From Platerodrilus igneus (Eukaryota > Arthropoda > Insecta > Coleoptera > Lycidae), in contig JARFIW010000999.1 in the NCBI GenBank assembly GCA_036346225.1, forward strand, positions 7,993,501 through 8,057,500: a stretch of DNA of 64,000 nt, read 5' to 3'. This document shows positions 33,309 through 45,425 of this stretch, one piece after another (the first letter of the stretch is position 1; each line of letters opens with the position of its first letter). A program made the position numbers and the translations under genes. The notes under the pieces were generated by a model. It searched no databases and had not been told where the DNA came from. It saw only the letters and a program-made list of their open reading frames with translations.

Positions 33309-34750
33309 ATGGTAAATCAATTTTCAGATTTGCGAAAAATATGCAGGATTCTGGTATATATTTGTCAGTTCATTCGTAACTTGAAAGTTCGTGCAAATTT
33401 GGATATTCGAAACTTAGAACAATTATTGGTCTCCCCCGAACAGTATGCACTTCATTTATTAATAAAACGGGTTCAAGAACAAGTTTTCAGTCAGGACATT
33501 GATATCATTCGAAAGGAAAACTTAGTAATAAACAACTTCGACCTCTCAGTCCTTTCCTTGACAGTGATGGGTTGTTAAGGGTGGGCGGCCGGTTGCGAAA
33601 TGCAGACGTATCTTATGATACAAAATTTCCTTTGCTACTTCCTCGGTCACACCGGGTGACAGAGCTCATTATTCGAGATTGCCATACGAAATATTTACAC
33701 CCTGGACTTAGAACTACTCATTTTTGTTAGTACAAAATTTTTGGATTCTGTCTGCAAAAGGGCTATTCAACAGTGCCTAAACTCTTGTATTCGATGTTTT
33801 CGTCAAAACCTATTTCGCTATGCCCTCCTATGGGCGACTTGCCCCTGCTAGACTTACTGCCGGTAAAGCGTTTCTACATACTGGGGTAGACTACGGTGGA
33901 CCCTTTTCTATCACCATGAATCGTATTAGAGGTGCCAAATCATTGAAAGCCTATGTTTGTTTATTTGTTTGTCTTAGTACAAAAGCGATACATCTGGAGT
34001 TGGCATCAAACCTATCTAAAGAAGCCTTTATTGCAGCTTTACGGCGGTTTGTAGCACGCAGAGGTAAATGCTTGCAAATTCATAGTGACTGTGGAACAAA
34101 TTTTATCGGAGCATCTCGGGAACTAATCGAATATATGAAGCAGTCATCTGAAACGGAAGGTATTCACTTTGTTTTTAATCCTCCGTCGGCTCCTCACTTT
34201 GGGGAATGTGGGAAGCTGGGATAAAATCTGTAAAGTCCCATCTCAAGAAGGTGGTAGGCGAACAAATTCTCTCGTACGAAGAATTTAACACCATTCTTGC
34301 TCAAATTGAAGCCATATTAAACTCCAGACCTTTATGTCCAATGAGTAACGATCCCACTGATTTTTCATTCTTAAGTCCTGGTCATTTTCTGAACGTAGAA
34401 CCAGTGTCTGTCATTCCCGACCCTAATGTCTTAGATCTGAAACTATCTTCTTTAAATCGTTGGCAACTGGTTCAACGTATTCAGCAATCATTTTGGAAAC
34501 GGTGGCATTTGGAGTACCTGCACACTTCAACAGAAAACCAAATGGTTTTCTGCTAATTATTCGTTAATGGTGGGAACGTTGGTGTTGATTAAGGATACTC
34601 AGTGTCTCCATTACAGTGGAAAATGGGACGTATACATACGTTGCATTATGGAAAGGACAATGTTTGTCGTGTGGCTACCGTGGCAACATCCCAGGGACTA
34701 TTTAAAAGGCCCGTGGTAAAATTGTGCCCTCTCCCATTTCAGAGGCAACT
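33309..34750 (+). pseudogene. pol: BEL-1 integrase and C-terminal BEL domain, broken
   Basis: The frame 33309-33578 covers the segment before the zinc domain. At 33580-33780 a broken frame shows GGRLRNADVSYDTKFPLLLP and CHTKYLHPGLRTTH, the HHCC region. The frame 33820-34224 has the catalytic core with GVDYGGPF (Asp) and HSDCGTNFIGA (Asp). A frameshift at a GGGG run near 34200 leads into 34206-34556, with WEAGIKSVKSHLKK (the Glu) and SLNRWQLVQRIQQSFWKRWH, the C-terminal BEL domain. Remnants reach about 34750. Integrase would insert the cDNA with a 5-bp stagger, fitting the GACAT duplication. Confidence 0.92.
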
Positions 34751-34798
34751 TAGTATTATAGTTAGTATATTAGGGTAAGTTAACTTTTAAATTTACGA

Positions 34799-34826
34799 TT
34801 ATATATATATATATTTTTTTTTTTTT
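34799..34826 (+). repeat. (AT)n followed by T run in the BEL-1 3' untranslated region
   Basis: About eight AT units and 13 T between pol and the polypurine tract. BEL-2 has an AT-rich stretch in the same place. Confidence 0.9.
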
Positions 34827-34870
34827 GCTCGTTTAGACACACTTAGAAAATAAGTTCCTAATACTTATTT

Positions 34871-34882
34871 TGGTGGGCGGTA
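34871..34882 (+). promoter_or_regulatory. Polypurine tract of BEL-1
   Basis: TGGTGGGCGGTA sits immediately before the 3' LTR. The TGGGCGG core also occurs at the corresponding place in BEL-2. Confidence 0.7.
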
Positions 34883-35255
34883 TGTTAAGGCTTTATAAGT
34901 ATTTTGGTTGTAGTGTAGTATGCCAATCACAATTAATTTAAGTCCTTAAACTATTCCCACCTAGAAACCCTCCATTATCCCTACCTTTAGTGCAACGACA
35001 TAAAAGGGTTGGTAATGTACGAGTGGACGACAATTCAACTTCGTTCTCGCTTGGCTTTGGTTCGTGATTTAGTTCGGTGCATCGAGCATCAGTAATTAGC
35101 AACAATTAGTGAACATTATACATACAGTCCATAATTATCTGATAGCAGTGCAAGTACAATCAACCACTACAACCAGTGAAAGGTAGGTGATATATTCCTT
35201 TAAATTATCATTTCCTTTGTGTGATTGTAAATGCAAATTAACATTTTGATTAACA
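34883..35255 (+). repeat. 3' LTR of BEL-1
   Basis: 373 bases, TGTTAAGG...GATTAACA, apparently identical to the 5' LTR, followed by GACAT at 35256-35260. Confidence 0.96.
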
Positions 35256-35260
35256 GACAT

Positions 35261-37242
35261 TGACCCCAACATCGTAATTAAGAAGGCCGCACTTAAGTTA
35301 AAATATTTGAAAAAGAAACGGAAAAAGACACTTTGACTTTGAGAAACTAAAAGATATAGACATTCAAGAAAAGTTCGAAAAAAAGTCAAATGAATTGCTG
35401 AAAAATATCGAGAAAATATCTGATACTAAAGAAGTAGAAACAGAATGGAATAACATTAAATCCATCTTAGACATGGCGACCAGAGATATTTTGGGGTATA
35501 CACAAAAAGAAAATAAGAAACCATGGATAACAAGGGATATCCTGATTTTAATAGAAGAAAGACGAAAATATAAAAATAAGTCAGACGAAACAGGAAAACA
35601 GAGATACAAAACCACAAAATGGGAAATTATTTTCAAATGCAGGAAAACCAAAGAACAATGGATTGATGAAAAGTGCAAAGAGGTACAAACTAAGATAGAA
35701 ATAGGAAAGACAGATGAAGCATACAAACTAATCAATTTTAGGGATATAACATCGTATAGCAACAATATAAGGGACGCGGGAGGAAACGGCATTATAGAAA
35801 ATGTAGAGAAAGTGGGCAAGAATATATACGAAATTTATATGCAGGAAAGGAACTAACAGCATTAGAACAGGAATTAGACTTAGAGATGAGTTTGAATTGG
35901 CATTAAAGGGTCTGAAAAATGGTAAGGCGCCGGGTACAGATAAGGTGCAAACAGGAACTCTGAAAGCAGTTACAGAACATTTCTTCCAACTTGTGAGCTA
36001 TATGTATGAGACACGCGAGATACCCAAAGATTTCAAATGTAACATCATAGTAACTATACCAAAAAAAAGGCGCGGATAGATGTGAAAATTTTCAAACAAT
36101 AAGTTTGACAGCACACGTGTCAAAAATATTAACTAGAATTGTACAAAGACGAATGGAAAAGCTAACTGAAAAAATACTAGGAGAAGATCAATTTGTGTTT
36201 AGACGAAACAGGGCAACACAGGAGGCTATTTCAGCTCTGAGAGTGATAATGGAGAAAACAATAGAAAAAAAGGAAAGCGTGTATATAGAGTTAGTAAATC
36301 TGGAAAAAGCATTCGACAATGCAAAATGGAAAAAAATGTTCGAAATACTCAAAAAGATGGAATGAGTTATAGGAATAGACGAATAGTACATACCTTATAC
36401 AAAGAGCAAACAGCAATAATAGAATTAAAGCAGGAACGTAGAGAAGTAAACATTTGGAAAGCGGTAAGACAAGCATGTGCCCAATCCCTATTAATTTTTA
36501 CCTTGTACACTGAAGAGGCAATGAATACTGTGAAATGCAGAAAGACATTTGGAATTACTATGCAGGTACAAAAAATTGATATACTTAGATTTGCAGATAA
36601 TATAGCGGTATTAGCATCTAGCAAGGAAGAGTTAGAAGCTGCTCTTAATGAATTGGAAACGGTTCTTACAGAGATATACGGTATGAAACTTAACAAAAAT
36701 AAAACTAAAGTACTAGTATGCGAAGGAGGGGAAAATAAATCAAAAACATAAATACAAATAGGTAACGAGAACTTACAAGAGGTGAAGGATTTCTGCTACC
36801 TAGAAAGCCAAATAATGCAAGATGGGAAAAGCGCAAAAGATATAAAACAAAAATTGGTGCAAGGTTGTGCTACATTACATTTAACAAGAAAAAGCAACTA
36901 CTGTGTTCAAAGACAACAAACATAGAAACAATGAAAACATCTTTGTGCAGCTGTGAAGCCTAGACAGCAAGAGAAGTGGACAAGAAAAAGGTAGAAGCCT
37001 TTGAAATGTGGTGCTGCAGACGTAAGAGTTACTAAAAATGGTAAGGGAAGAAAGAAATATGTGGAAAACGGTAGAAATAGGAGAGATTGGATGATAGGTC
37101 ACAAACTGCGGCATGAGGGAATAGTGCGGAATATATTAGAAGCAGAGATAGGAAAAAAAGAGAGATAGAGATAGACCTAGGTTAGACTATTGCAGACAGA
37201 TAGTGAAAGATGTAGGCTGTACGAATTTGAAGGAAATGTGTA
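35261..37242 (+). pseudogene. LINE-A1, end of endonuclease and reverse transcriptase
   Basis: The LINE resumes after BEL-1. 35270-35400 is the end of the endonuclease domain, then a basic linker in 35395-35856 (NKKPWITRDILILIEERRKY). RT motifs follow: LKNGKAPGTDKVQTGTLK (about 35905), FKCNIIVTIPKKRR (about 36034), LTAHVSKILTRIVQRRMEKL (about 36102), EDQFVFRRNRATQEAI (about 36184), LVNLEKAFDNAKW (motif A region; Asp replaced by Asn) and LRFADNIAVLASS (about 36590; the usual ADD reads ADN). Both catalytic changes and several frame breaks show the copy is dead. It reaches 37242, where BEL-2 interrupts it, and ends after 47876. Confidence 0.88.
37238..37242 (+). repeat. Target site duplication of BEL-2 (left)
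   Basis: GTGTA before the left LTR, repeated at 47871-47875 after the right LTR. Both flanks belong to the same LINE sequence. Confidence 0.93.
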
Positions 37243-37568
37243 TGTTCGTGCTGATAAAACAAAATATACAAAATAATAATTTATAGTGGACTGTGACTAA
37301 ACAAATTTACTTACCCCAGGACAATATCTTAAACACTAAATATCAGGATAAAGGAAAGGGATGATAAGAATCCTGATATAATAAATTAATACCACTTTGG
37401 GTTCTCAAATAATTTTGCACAAACTTAATCTCACAACTACACTAAAAGCTCCTTTTCACATACATATCAAGCTCAACTGAACCCTTTTTCTTTTACCAGC
37501 CAGGTGTTTTAATAACAGCTGGCCAAGATTAAAGTGTATCAAATTAAAATAATGCAATGGCGCAAACA
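37243..37568 (-). repeat. 3' LTR of BEL-2 (left copy)
   Basis: On the plus strand it starts TGTTCGTGCTGATAAAAC and ends GGCGCAAACA. It aligns with 47545-47870 along its whole length, with scattered substitutions and small indels. Confidence 0.94.
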
Positions 37569-37582
37569 CACCCTCCGCCCAG
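37569..37582 (-). promoter_or_regulatory. Polypurine tract of BEL-2
   Basis: On the minus strand CTGGGCGGAGGGTG directly precedes the 3' LTR. Confidence 0.7.
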
Positions 37583-39802
37583 AAAAAAATATTTTCAGTT
37601 CATGAAATTTACAGAAAAAAAAAGATATATATATTGTTGTGGATTTAAAGGGGTAAATCAGTGTAAAACAATAAAATTTCAACAACTCTGTATATAGAAA
37701 AGAGCAAATTATTTACGCGCAAAATTAATTTAATTTATTTAGCGAAAATAGACGAGTATTAAGGTATTTTTAGATTTAATAATTGGAATGTTAGGATTAC
37801 ATGAAGGAAAAAAGCTTCAAAGCAAATGGAAGTTTAAGAATACGCATAATTAACCATAATTTATTTAATCAAACACATATAAGGATAAGGGAACGTGCTT
37901 GCGTAAGAAAATTAATAATTTCCAACGCAAACGTATTCGTTGTAAAAGCCAACGTCAGTTTTATCAAATACGAAAAAGTAGAAAGTCGAGGAATTGTTAT
38001 GTTCAAACGGTTGATAATTAACAGAAACACCTGCTTGTTAAAGGTTACGTTCAAAGAACTCGAGCATATGTTACGATAAGATTTCATAGAAATTATTTTC
38101 AACCGTCAGTTTGGATAAACAGCTAGGGTAACAAACATCTTAAGGAGCGAGTGAAATGAACGATTGGTAATATACAACAGATAGAGACAAATATGAAAGC
38201 GATTGAAAATTACGTAAGGCGTACACGTGGAGTTGAGATAGGATGTTAACAATATCGATTTTCTGCAACTCAAGTGGGGTTTTGAACGAGACAACAAACA
38301 TGCTTGGAACTGAGATGCATCGCGCTTAAGAGTTTGGTGACGACAGAAAACTCTGTCATTGGTCGAAAGCCCACAGTGTTAGAAACGAACGCACACGCGA
38401 AGGTTGAAAGCGAATTCGAGGTATACAACAAGTACGGCGGGAAAAATTTTCGGAATGAAGCGACGGTTATGCTCAATACTTTTAGAATTCGTTTAAGATT
38501 TTCGAAGGAAGCGCGTTTACTAGGGGAGTTTGGAAGTACATCAATACCCGAGCTAGGTTGTTAAGGCTCTCTTTTTTACTTTATTTCAAAAAAGTGCTGA
38601 ATACCGATTCAGACTACGATAATAATAAAGCTTTTTGTGAGTATTTTATGTATGTGCTGTAATGTTACCGTAAACATAGTGGTTGCAAGTATAAAACGGT
38701 AGTAGTGGACCTCTAATTATTGACGTGAAGTACAAGTAGTACGTATTAAATTAAAAAAGGTCCGGCTACTACAACAAAAAAATTATTAAATGGATGCATG
38801 ATATATGGGGGTAATCACCACAAGTAATCAAGTTTGTATGCATGATATATGGAATGGTACTGTGAGACAAGGCGCATAACTTGCAGAGGTATCAGATGGT
38901 AGAGGCCTGTGGATCCGCTGAGCAGCACAGTAAATGGAAACAACGCCGAGGGGTTTTCTGGCAATCATCTCCGACGGGAAGGAAGCCTGAAGAATTCTCC
39001 AGGTAATTTATTTGAAATTTCTGTTGTTTTATAAACATTTGTGGATTTTGTGTTATGTTGTTGACTTTTTTGGGTGGCATATTTATGGTGGTAGAAACTT
39101 ATTGTAAAAGATACATGTACTGGACAATTTACTGATGTTGAATATTGAAAAAGGGTGTATTTAGAACATCCAAAATTTTATTCAGGATATAAATTGAATT
39201 GTAAAGGGTAAACGGGTCTGTAAATTTTGTTTTAATTTATGCATGGTTTAAAAAGTCATATACAAACTAAACTGGATTATAATGAGCTCACAATACTCCA
39301 GTGTGAAGTCAATTTAGGGTAACATGTGGGGCCCATCTACTCATATTTAATTGAATTGTTTAAAAATCACTATAAAAACTAATGACTTTAAAAACATACC
39401 ATAAATTGAACTAATAATTATTGTTTCAAACTGTTTTAACACATGTGTAAATAAAATTTATCTGTTAATAGGTGTAAATAAAAGGTTGTATAGTTGTTGT
39501 ATTATTTGGTGATTTTATTGAATGGTGTGAAAGAGGTATGTCTGTAAATTTAGGTATTCGAGAAGAGGCCAAGCTGAACTAGCCAAAGAGCGGAAGAAAT
39601 TCGAAGGCGACCTTAATAAAAGGGTAAGGAATTTTTTTATTTTTTTTGAAAATTTTATGTTGACATCAGGTAGGGCACGAATTTTAATACAGAATCCAGA
39701 GACTGCTCCAGCTACTACAGCAACTTTTATGACGCCCAATTCGTGAGGCTCAAATGATTTAGGTGAAGGATTGATGTTAAAGCTTTGTTCCTGAGTCCAC
39801 AG

Positions 39803-39804
<2 letters not shown>

Positions 39805-39837
<33 letters not shown>
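39805..39837. repeat. (TA)n microsatellite
   Basis: About 16 perfect TA units. Confidence 0.97.
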
Positions 39838-39840
<3 letters not shown>

Positions 39841-41545
39841 TTGTATATCTAATTACTATGTTTTTTTGTCTCTACTATTTTATATAATATAATTACTCCT
39901 CCTTTAAACAAGATTTTATTACACGACTTTTGTCGTCGTCACAATGATTTCAAATCGAGGTGCTTTAGCAAACGTTTGGTTGGTTTTTCTTTTACTAATT
40001 ACTATATTTTATATGCCTCGACTATTTGAAACTTTAATCTCAGGGTTTTCTCACCTACTCACCGTGGGTTCAATCGTGAGTAGATGTGCAATACCCAACC
40101 AAACTGCACCCTCGTTTGTTTTACCACTTTTGAAATGTACTAAATTTATTTTGATATGCCAAATCTTAATAGATCAACGATGCCTGATGTCAAATTAATT
40201 TATGTAACTTTTATGACTTTAATTTCTGACGTTCTAATATATTCACGGTACTTACCCGAAATATACTGCGCTGAAGGCCTTCCTTTGACTGCTGGCTCAA
40301 GTTCGGAATCGCCGTACGCACTTTTACACAAGATTCTCCAAAATTGTCCTCTTGCGCACTGCCTCCAGGTGTTTTATAAAACAATTTTGATGCCCCAAAC
40401 CTGAAATAATGTTACCCCAATTTAGAATTTAGTAAAAACCTTTATCTACTTTCCCTGCGTCAATTCTTCCTCGCCGTATTCCTATCTCCTGTTCCTCTGC
40501 TCCGTATCCCGCTTACTTCTCTCTTCGCACAACCAAATCAATCCCGCTGTCTTAATACAAATCACTCCTAATCCTGCTATACCAATTATCCATACGATGT
40601 CCTTCTGCCGTTATATCTTCTCAAATCAATCCAAATTCTTTACGTCGTCGATGCCTTCTTTATCCACTCCAATATCCTGCTGCCGTAATACCCAAATCTA
40701 TCCCAAAACCAACACTAATCTTCTCAAATAATATCCCGTCGCTTTCTCTTTACACCAATAACCACTTCCAAAATCTTCTTTAAATACACGCTGACTTTCC
40801 TTTTCACTTTTAAACACTTTTACAACTCCTTTTATACTTGAATTAAATAATACTCGATGAATACACAAATAAACTTTTATTTCAAAACTATTTTACAATT
40901 TTAACGCAGGTTTCATAAATAGGTCTGTATCTGAACAAATTTAAAAGAAGTCCCTTATTTATATTGCTTAGTTATTAACTAAACAAACTTAGCTTACTAC
41001 AATAACATTTTTTACATATATAACATCCAATAACAAATCTCCTATCTTTCAGTGTCCAACATACCTTCGCTATAGTCTTTATAATAATTTTAAATTTCTA
41101 CCATTGGTCCAAAACACTTCACTAAACTCCAATAACCTTTTACATTTTGATTCACTTTAAATTTTGATTTACAATTCGTCTAAAAGTTTGATTCTATAAA
41201 AGGAAAACCAAATAATTCATACACGACCTGGACGCTTTGTTATATTGCAGATATCCATAAATGCGTCCGGCTTTCCGACGGCAAATGTACTCTCAACTGG
41301 CTCATGAAATATCAACTCAGTATAAAACCTCAAGTACCGTGCATTATATCAACGTCATAAAGTCATGTTACTACCTTTTGGCATATAAGTTTCAATCTGA
41401 AATGGTACATACTTTAACGTATGTAAAGTATAGCAAAATTTATAGTTTTTAAATTTATTAAATCTGAAATATTTACCCTATCGCTTGGCATACACCCCTA
41501 TTAATACAAATATACCTTTAGAAACCTTCTAACCCCCTCCCTTAC

Positions 41546-41550
<5 letters not shown>

Positions 41551-41594
<44 letters not shown>
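41551..41594. repeat. (TA)n microsatellite
   Basis: About 20 TA units with one G interruption, close to the end of the BEL-2 pol gene. Confidence 0.97.
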
Positions 41595-41596
<2 letters not shown>

Positions 41597-41639
41597 ACAA
41601 AATAAAACGAAAAATTTAAATTATTAATTAACTAATTGT

Positions 41640-43146
41640 CACTGGGTAGGTAAGGGACATAAACGTACAACTGAACGTTTATAAATACCATCTTTTGTAC
41701 GCACATTTACCACTCGAACAATTCCATCGGATTCAGGAAACACTTCCTCAATCATGCCAAGGGGTCAATGCAAAAGTATAACATTATCTTGTTTAATTAA
41801 AACAAGTGTCCCCACAGTAACCGATGAACTTGTCAGATTCCATTTTTAACGCTTTTGTAATTGCATAAGATATTCCAATCTCCAACGTTCCCAAAAAGAC
41901 TGTAGCAAATGATTGAGCAATCGTTTTCTGTCTAAAAGATTAGATGAAGGTTCTACAGAGTTTGACGCAGGTAGCTAGATTAAAGTAGTGATGGTGAGAA
42001 AATGTGCCGGAGTCAAAGGCACTGGATCGAAAGGGTCCGTACTTAGCCAAGACAAGGGACGAGAATTAAATAAGAACAGTATTTAATTCTTCGGAGCTTA
42101 GAATTTTTTCACCAATTGCTTTGTATAAGTGTCTCTTGACACACTTAATCTGTGACTCTCATACTGCCGAAAAATGAGGGCTTAAGGGGGGCTGAAAAAT
42201 CCTAGAAATTTTATGAGAAGCTAATTCGTTGCTAATAGTGGATTTATATTTCTCAGATTCTGACAATTTATAAAGTCTATCCAATTCATTTTTAGCACCA
42301 GTATAGTTAGTTCCTCTATCACTATACAATATGGAACAGGCACCATGCCGGGAGAGAAAACGCTTCAAAGCAGCTAAAAACATATTGGTCTGACACAAGT
42401 TCCAAATGTATGGCTTTTGTCACTAAACAAATAAATAAACATAAATAAGCCTTTTGGCTAATAATTCCCCTATGGCGCCCTAATGTAATTCTAAAGGGGC
42501 CAGCAAAATCAGTAGCACAATGCAAAAACGGTTTCGCTTCATACACGCGAATGGTAGGTAAGTCTGCCATTTTAGGAAATACATTGCGCGGTTTAAAATG
42601 AAAATAATAATTGCAGTTAAGAATTCGATAACGAACAGAATTACGCGCCGCGAGTATCCAATAATTTTGACGTAATAATGTTAAAACTAACAAGGGACCT
42701 GTGTGCAAATTTTGTTGATGGTAATGATCAATTAACAAATCAACCAAATGATCTTGATGAGGTAAAATTAAGGGGTATTTTTCACCAAACTGCAAACTAG
42801 ATCTACTAAGTCTCCCATCTACTCTAAGTAAGCCATTTAGCACAAACGGGTCCAACTTACGTAGCGTGGTAGAAACAATTTTGTTAGTTTGCAATAGCAA
42901 AATATCAGACGCGAAATAACGATTTTGAGTTATTTTAATTAACACTAGCTCTGCCCTTTCCAAATCATTTGCGGTCATAAATCCAGAAGTTTTTAACAAT
43001 TGCAAAAATCTTAAAATGTAAACAGTCGAACGAATCAACTTAATCCACGAGGAACATCGATTAATGAGATCATAAAATGCATTTTGTTCTTCGTTTATGA
43101 TTGGTAATGCAACAATTTTTTCTTCGGGCAGAGTATCTTGATGCAT
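41640..43146 (-). pseudogene. pol: BEL-2 integrase and C-terminal BEL domain, broken
   Basis: The frame 43146-42322 starts before the zinc domain. It shows VDGRLSRSSLQFGEKYPLIL and HYHQQNLHTGPLLVLTLLRQ (HHCC histidines), then the core start CATDFAGPFRITLGRHRG with the first Asp. After a frameshift near 42390, 42398-42159 continues with YSDRGTNYTGA (second Asp) and QPPLSPHFSAV, where the third acidic position follows. Further broken frames reach KTKDGIYKRSVVRLCPLP-like sequence near 41650, the end of the C-terminal BEL domain. Several lesions. Confidence 0.88.
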
Positions 43147-43206
43147 AGATGATATTGTACGAATAGGCCATGAACAAAAATCCCCCTTTAACCATTCCGG
43201 ACCATT

Positions 43207-45425
43207 CTACCATTCTTTCAAAGCAATCAGTTTAGAGGGTTGTTCTCTACGAGATAAACAATCACTAATATTTTTATCTCCTTGGATATGATACCAGTGA
43301 GAGGGAGCAACCAAATCTTGAACACTTGCAACTCTATTTGCAACAAATGTATGCCAACGATAAGGAGGGGAAGCAATCCAATTCAGTGTCACCGTGGAAT
43401 CCGATAAGGCGATTAATTGATCAACTTTTATACGAGTCTTTAGACTACTTTCCACAAAATCCAATAAATTAGCCGATAAAACAGCAGCACACAACTCTAA
43501 ATGTGGTATTGTCTGAACTTTCATGGGTGCCTCTTCAGTTTTAGCTAAAACTAAGCGAACTTTAACTCCACCATTAAAAGTAATGGTTCTAATATAGACA
43601 ACAGCGCCATAAGAATTTAAACAAGCTTCACAAAATCCAATCAACGTAACATGAGCATCAGGGATAACTCCTAAATGACGTGCAATCTTAAAATTTTTTA
43701 AACAATGTAAATCCTCCTGTAACCTTTTCCATTCATTCGCAATATTACTAGAAGGAACTTTATCCCGGTCTAATTTAAGGGACCACAACGTACGGATAAG
43801 CAATTTAATAAGTAACGTAACCGGACTTAAAAATCCACAAGGATCAAATAAACGTGCGACTGTTGATAGAACGTTTCTCTTAGTGCAGTCACGTATTTCC
43901 ACTTGTATGCTAAAAGTAAATATGTCCAAATTAGGATACCATTGTAAACCTAAAACTTTCAAAGAATCGGAACTAAAATTTACTACTTTGGGACAGCGAT
44001 TCTCAACAGGAATCTCTGATATAGTAGAAACCAGGAAAGAAGTTCTCTACGTCATAGATGTCTAACTCAATTCAAAACCTACGTTCAAGATTATTTAAAA
44101 GCTTAACTAATGTATAAGATAAAGATAGAAATACGATTTGAACGTGTTTTAAATAAAAACATACGTGAACACGTTCATCTAGGAAAATGACAGAGAAGAG
44201 TATGTGCCGTACGTTTTGAACTTTATACTTGACAGGCTAACCTTTGGTAAAATTATGCCCTATCTTTATAATAGGATATCTTTCTTAGTTTTTTGTAAAT
44301 GGAATATAATTTTTAAAGTTTTAAAAGCTTTGACGAAAATTTCCGAATTGGAATATTAATTTGGTATTTATGAACTAGATGCTACATTGACTTTAAATTT
44401 TCAACTTAATTCGTACGAATACGAGTAATGACGCAGATGACTTCTTTCATGGTTTCGACTATAACAACAATTTCGAATTAACAGCCCATTTAATTAATGT
44501 AAACTTGGCACTTTCAAACAAACTATTTAATTGATAATAATCAGTTATAGCTTCGACTAAATTCGAAACATTTGAAACCAAATCATCAATGAAAAATTCG
44601 TGACGAACTATATCAGCTGCTACTGGGTATTTATGTGATTCGTTAGTTGCTAACTGTTGTAATGTTCGAATAGCTAAAAATGGTGATAGTTTTACGCCAA
44701 AAGTAACAGTATTCAACTGACATATCTCAACTGGCATTTCCTCAGAAAATCGGCATAATATTTGCTGAAAGCGCCTATGATCAAGATGCATACCAATTTG
44801 TAGATACATCTGACGAACATCAGCAGTAAAAGCTATTGGAAATAATCAAAAATTTAAAAAAAAATTCCCAACGTAAGGTTGTAATTTTGGACCTGTATAT
44901 AAAAGACAGTTCAAATTTTTGAGTTGAAGTTTTACACGGTGCATTAAATGCACATCGCAGAGGCGTAGATGTACCCTCTGCCTTGAATACTGCATGGTGC
45001 GGAATAAAATAATTTGGATAGATTAATTCGCTTTCCTTAACTAACGACATATAATTCCGTCTAATATATTCTCTAAAAACGTCACTATATTGTTCCTTAA
45101 ATAGCGGAAACTGGCGAAATTTATTTTCTACGGAATACAAACATTTTAGTGCAGTATAATATGAATCCCCTAACTCAGAAGCATCGAGTCTAAAAGGCAA
45201 CATCACTGTATATCGCCCTGAAGTTTCGCGCCGAACAGTACTTTGATAAATTTGTTCACAATTAATATCATCAGGGTGTTGATAGCGTTGTACTGGAAGA
45301 TCCTCATCCTCCCAGAATTTAGACACTAAATTATCTAAAGAAGGTTTTACTTGTGTGTGAAACGAACAAAACGAATTTTTTAACGAAGAGGTGGTGGGAA
45401 CTGAACCCATTACCACAAATCCCAA
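43207..45425 (-). pseudogene. pol: BEL-2 reverse transcriptase and RNase H, broken and split by a MITE
   Basis: The frame 45425-44820 has SKFWEDEDLPVQRYQHPD and RRETSGRYTVMLPFRLD, the pre-RT region, and YFIPHHAVFKAEGTSTPLRC. The frame 44809-44459 has MYLQIGMHLDHRRFQQI, VTFGVKLSPFLAIR and FFIDDLVSN; the second-position Asp pair of RT is kept. A MITE (44022-44461) interrupts the gene. Counting its TA target once, the frame continues exactly on the far side. 43962-43207 then gives KVLGLQWYPNLDIFTFS, RLFDPCGFLSPVTLL, an RNase H core with CEACLNSYGAVVYIR (the usual CDAS Asp is Glu) and LSDSTVTLNWI. Confidence 0.9.
44022..44461. mobile_element. 440-bp MITE with terminal inverted repeats inside BEL-2 RT
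   Basis: The ends are 34-base inverted repeats, 44022-44055 and 44428-44461, starting TAGT.GAAACCA.GAAAGAAG and matching at 29 of 34 positions. A TA lies outside each repeat (44020-44021, 44462-44463). The interior has no ORF. Removing one TA plus the element restores the RT frame of BEL-2. The TA target points to mobilisation by a Tc1/mariner-type transposase. Confidence 0.85.

Larger units (their letters stand above)
28675..35255 (+). mobile_element. BEL/Pao LTR retrotransposon (BEL-1), complete
   Basis: A 6581-bp element has two 373-bp LTRs that look identical base by base and a 5-bp target duplication, GACAT. The inside has gag, protease, RT, RNase H and integrase in BEL order. It is inserted in the endonuclease domain of LINE-A1. 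Identical LTRs mean very recent insertion, yet the coding part shows about a dozen frame breaks. Many are single-base and in homopolymers. Confidence 0.97.
37630..41600. other. Unexplained 4-kb insert in the 3' region of BEL-2
   Basis: BEL elements normally have little sequence between pol and the 3' LTR. Here there are about 4 kb without a recognisable protein. It is AT-rich, with two long (TA)n tracts (39805-39837 and 41551-41594). One stretch, 40430-40870, is strongly pyrimidine-rich on the plus strand. Read on the minus strand it has TATAAAAGG near 40845, AATAAAAGT near 40875 and a purine-rich AAGGGAGGGGGTTAG near 41540, all suggestive of an LTR or leader. ORFs at 37801-38079, 38304-38564, 39515-39805 (-), 39944-40198 and 40156-40404 have no recognisable domain. 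Confidence 0.6.

Noticed and set aside
37801..38564. ORFs in the BEL-2 insert as env or other genes
   Set aside because: They run in conflicting frames and strands and have no recognisable motif.
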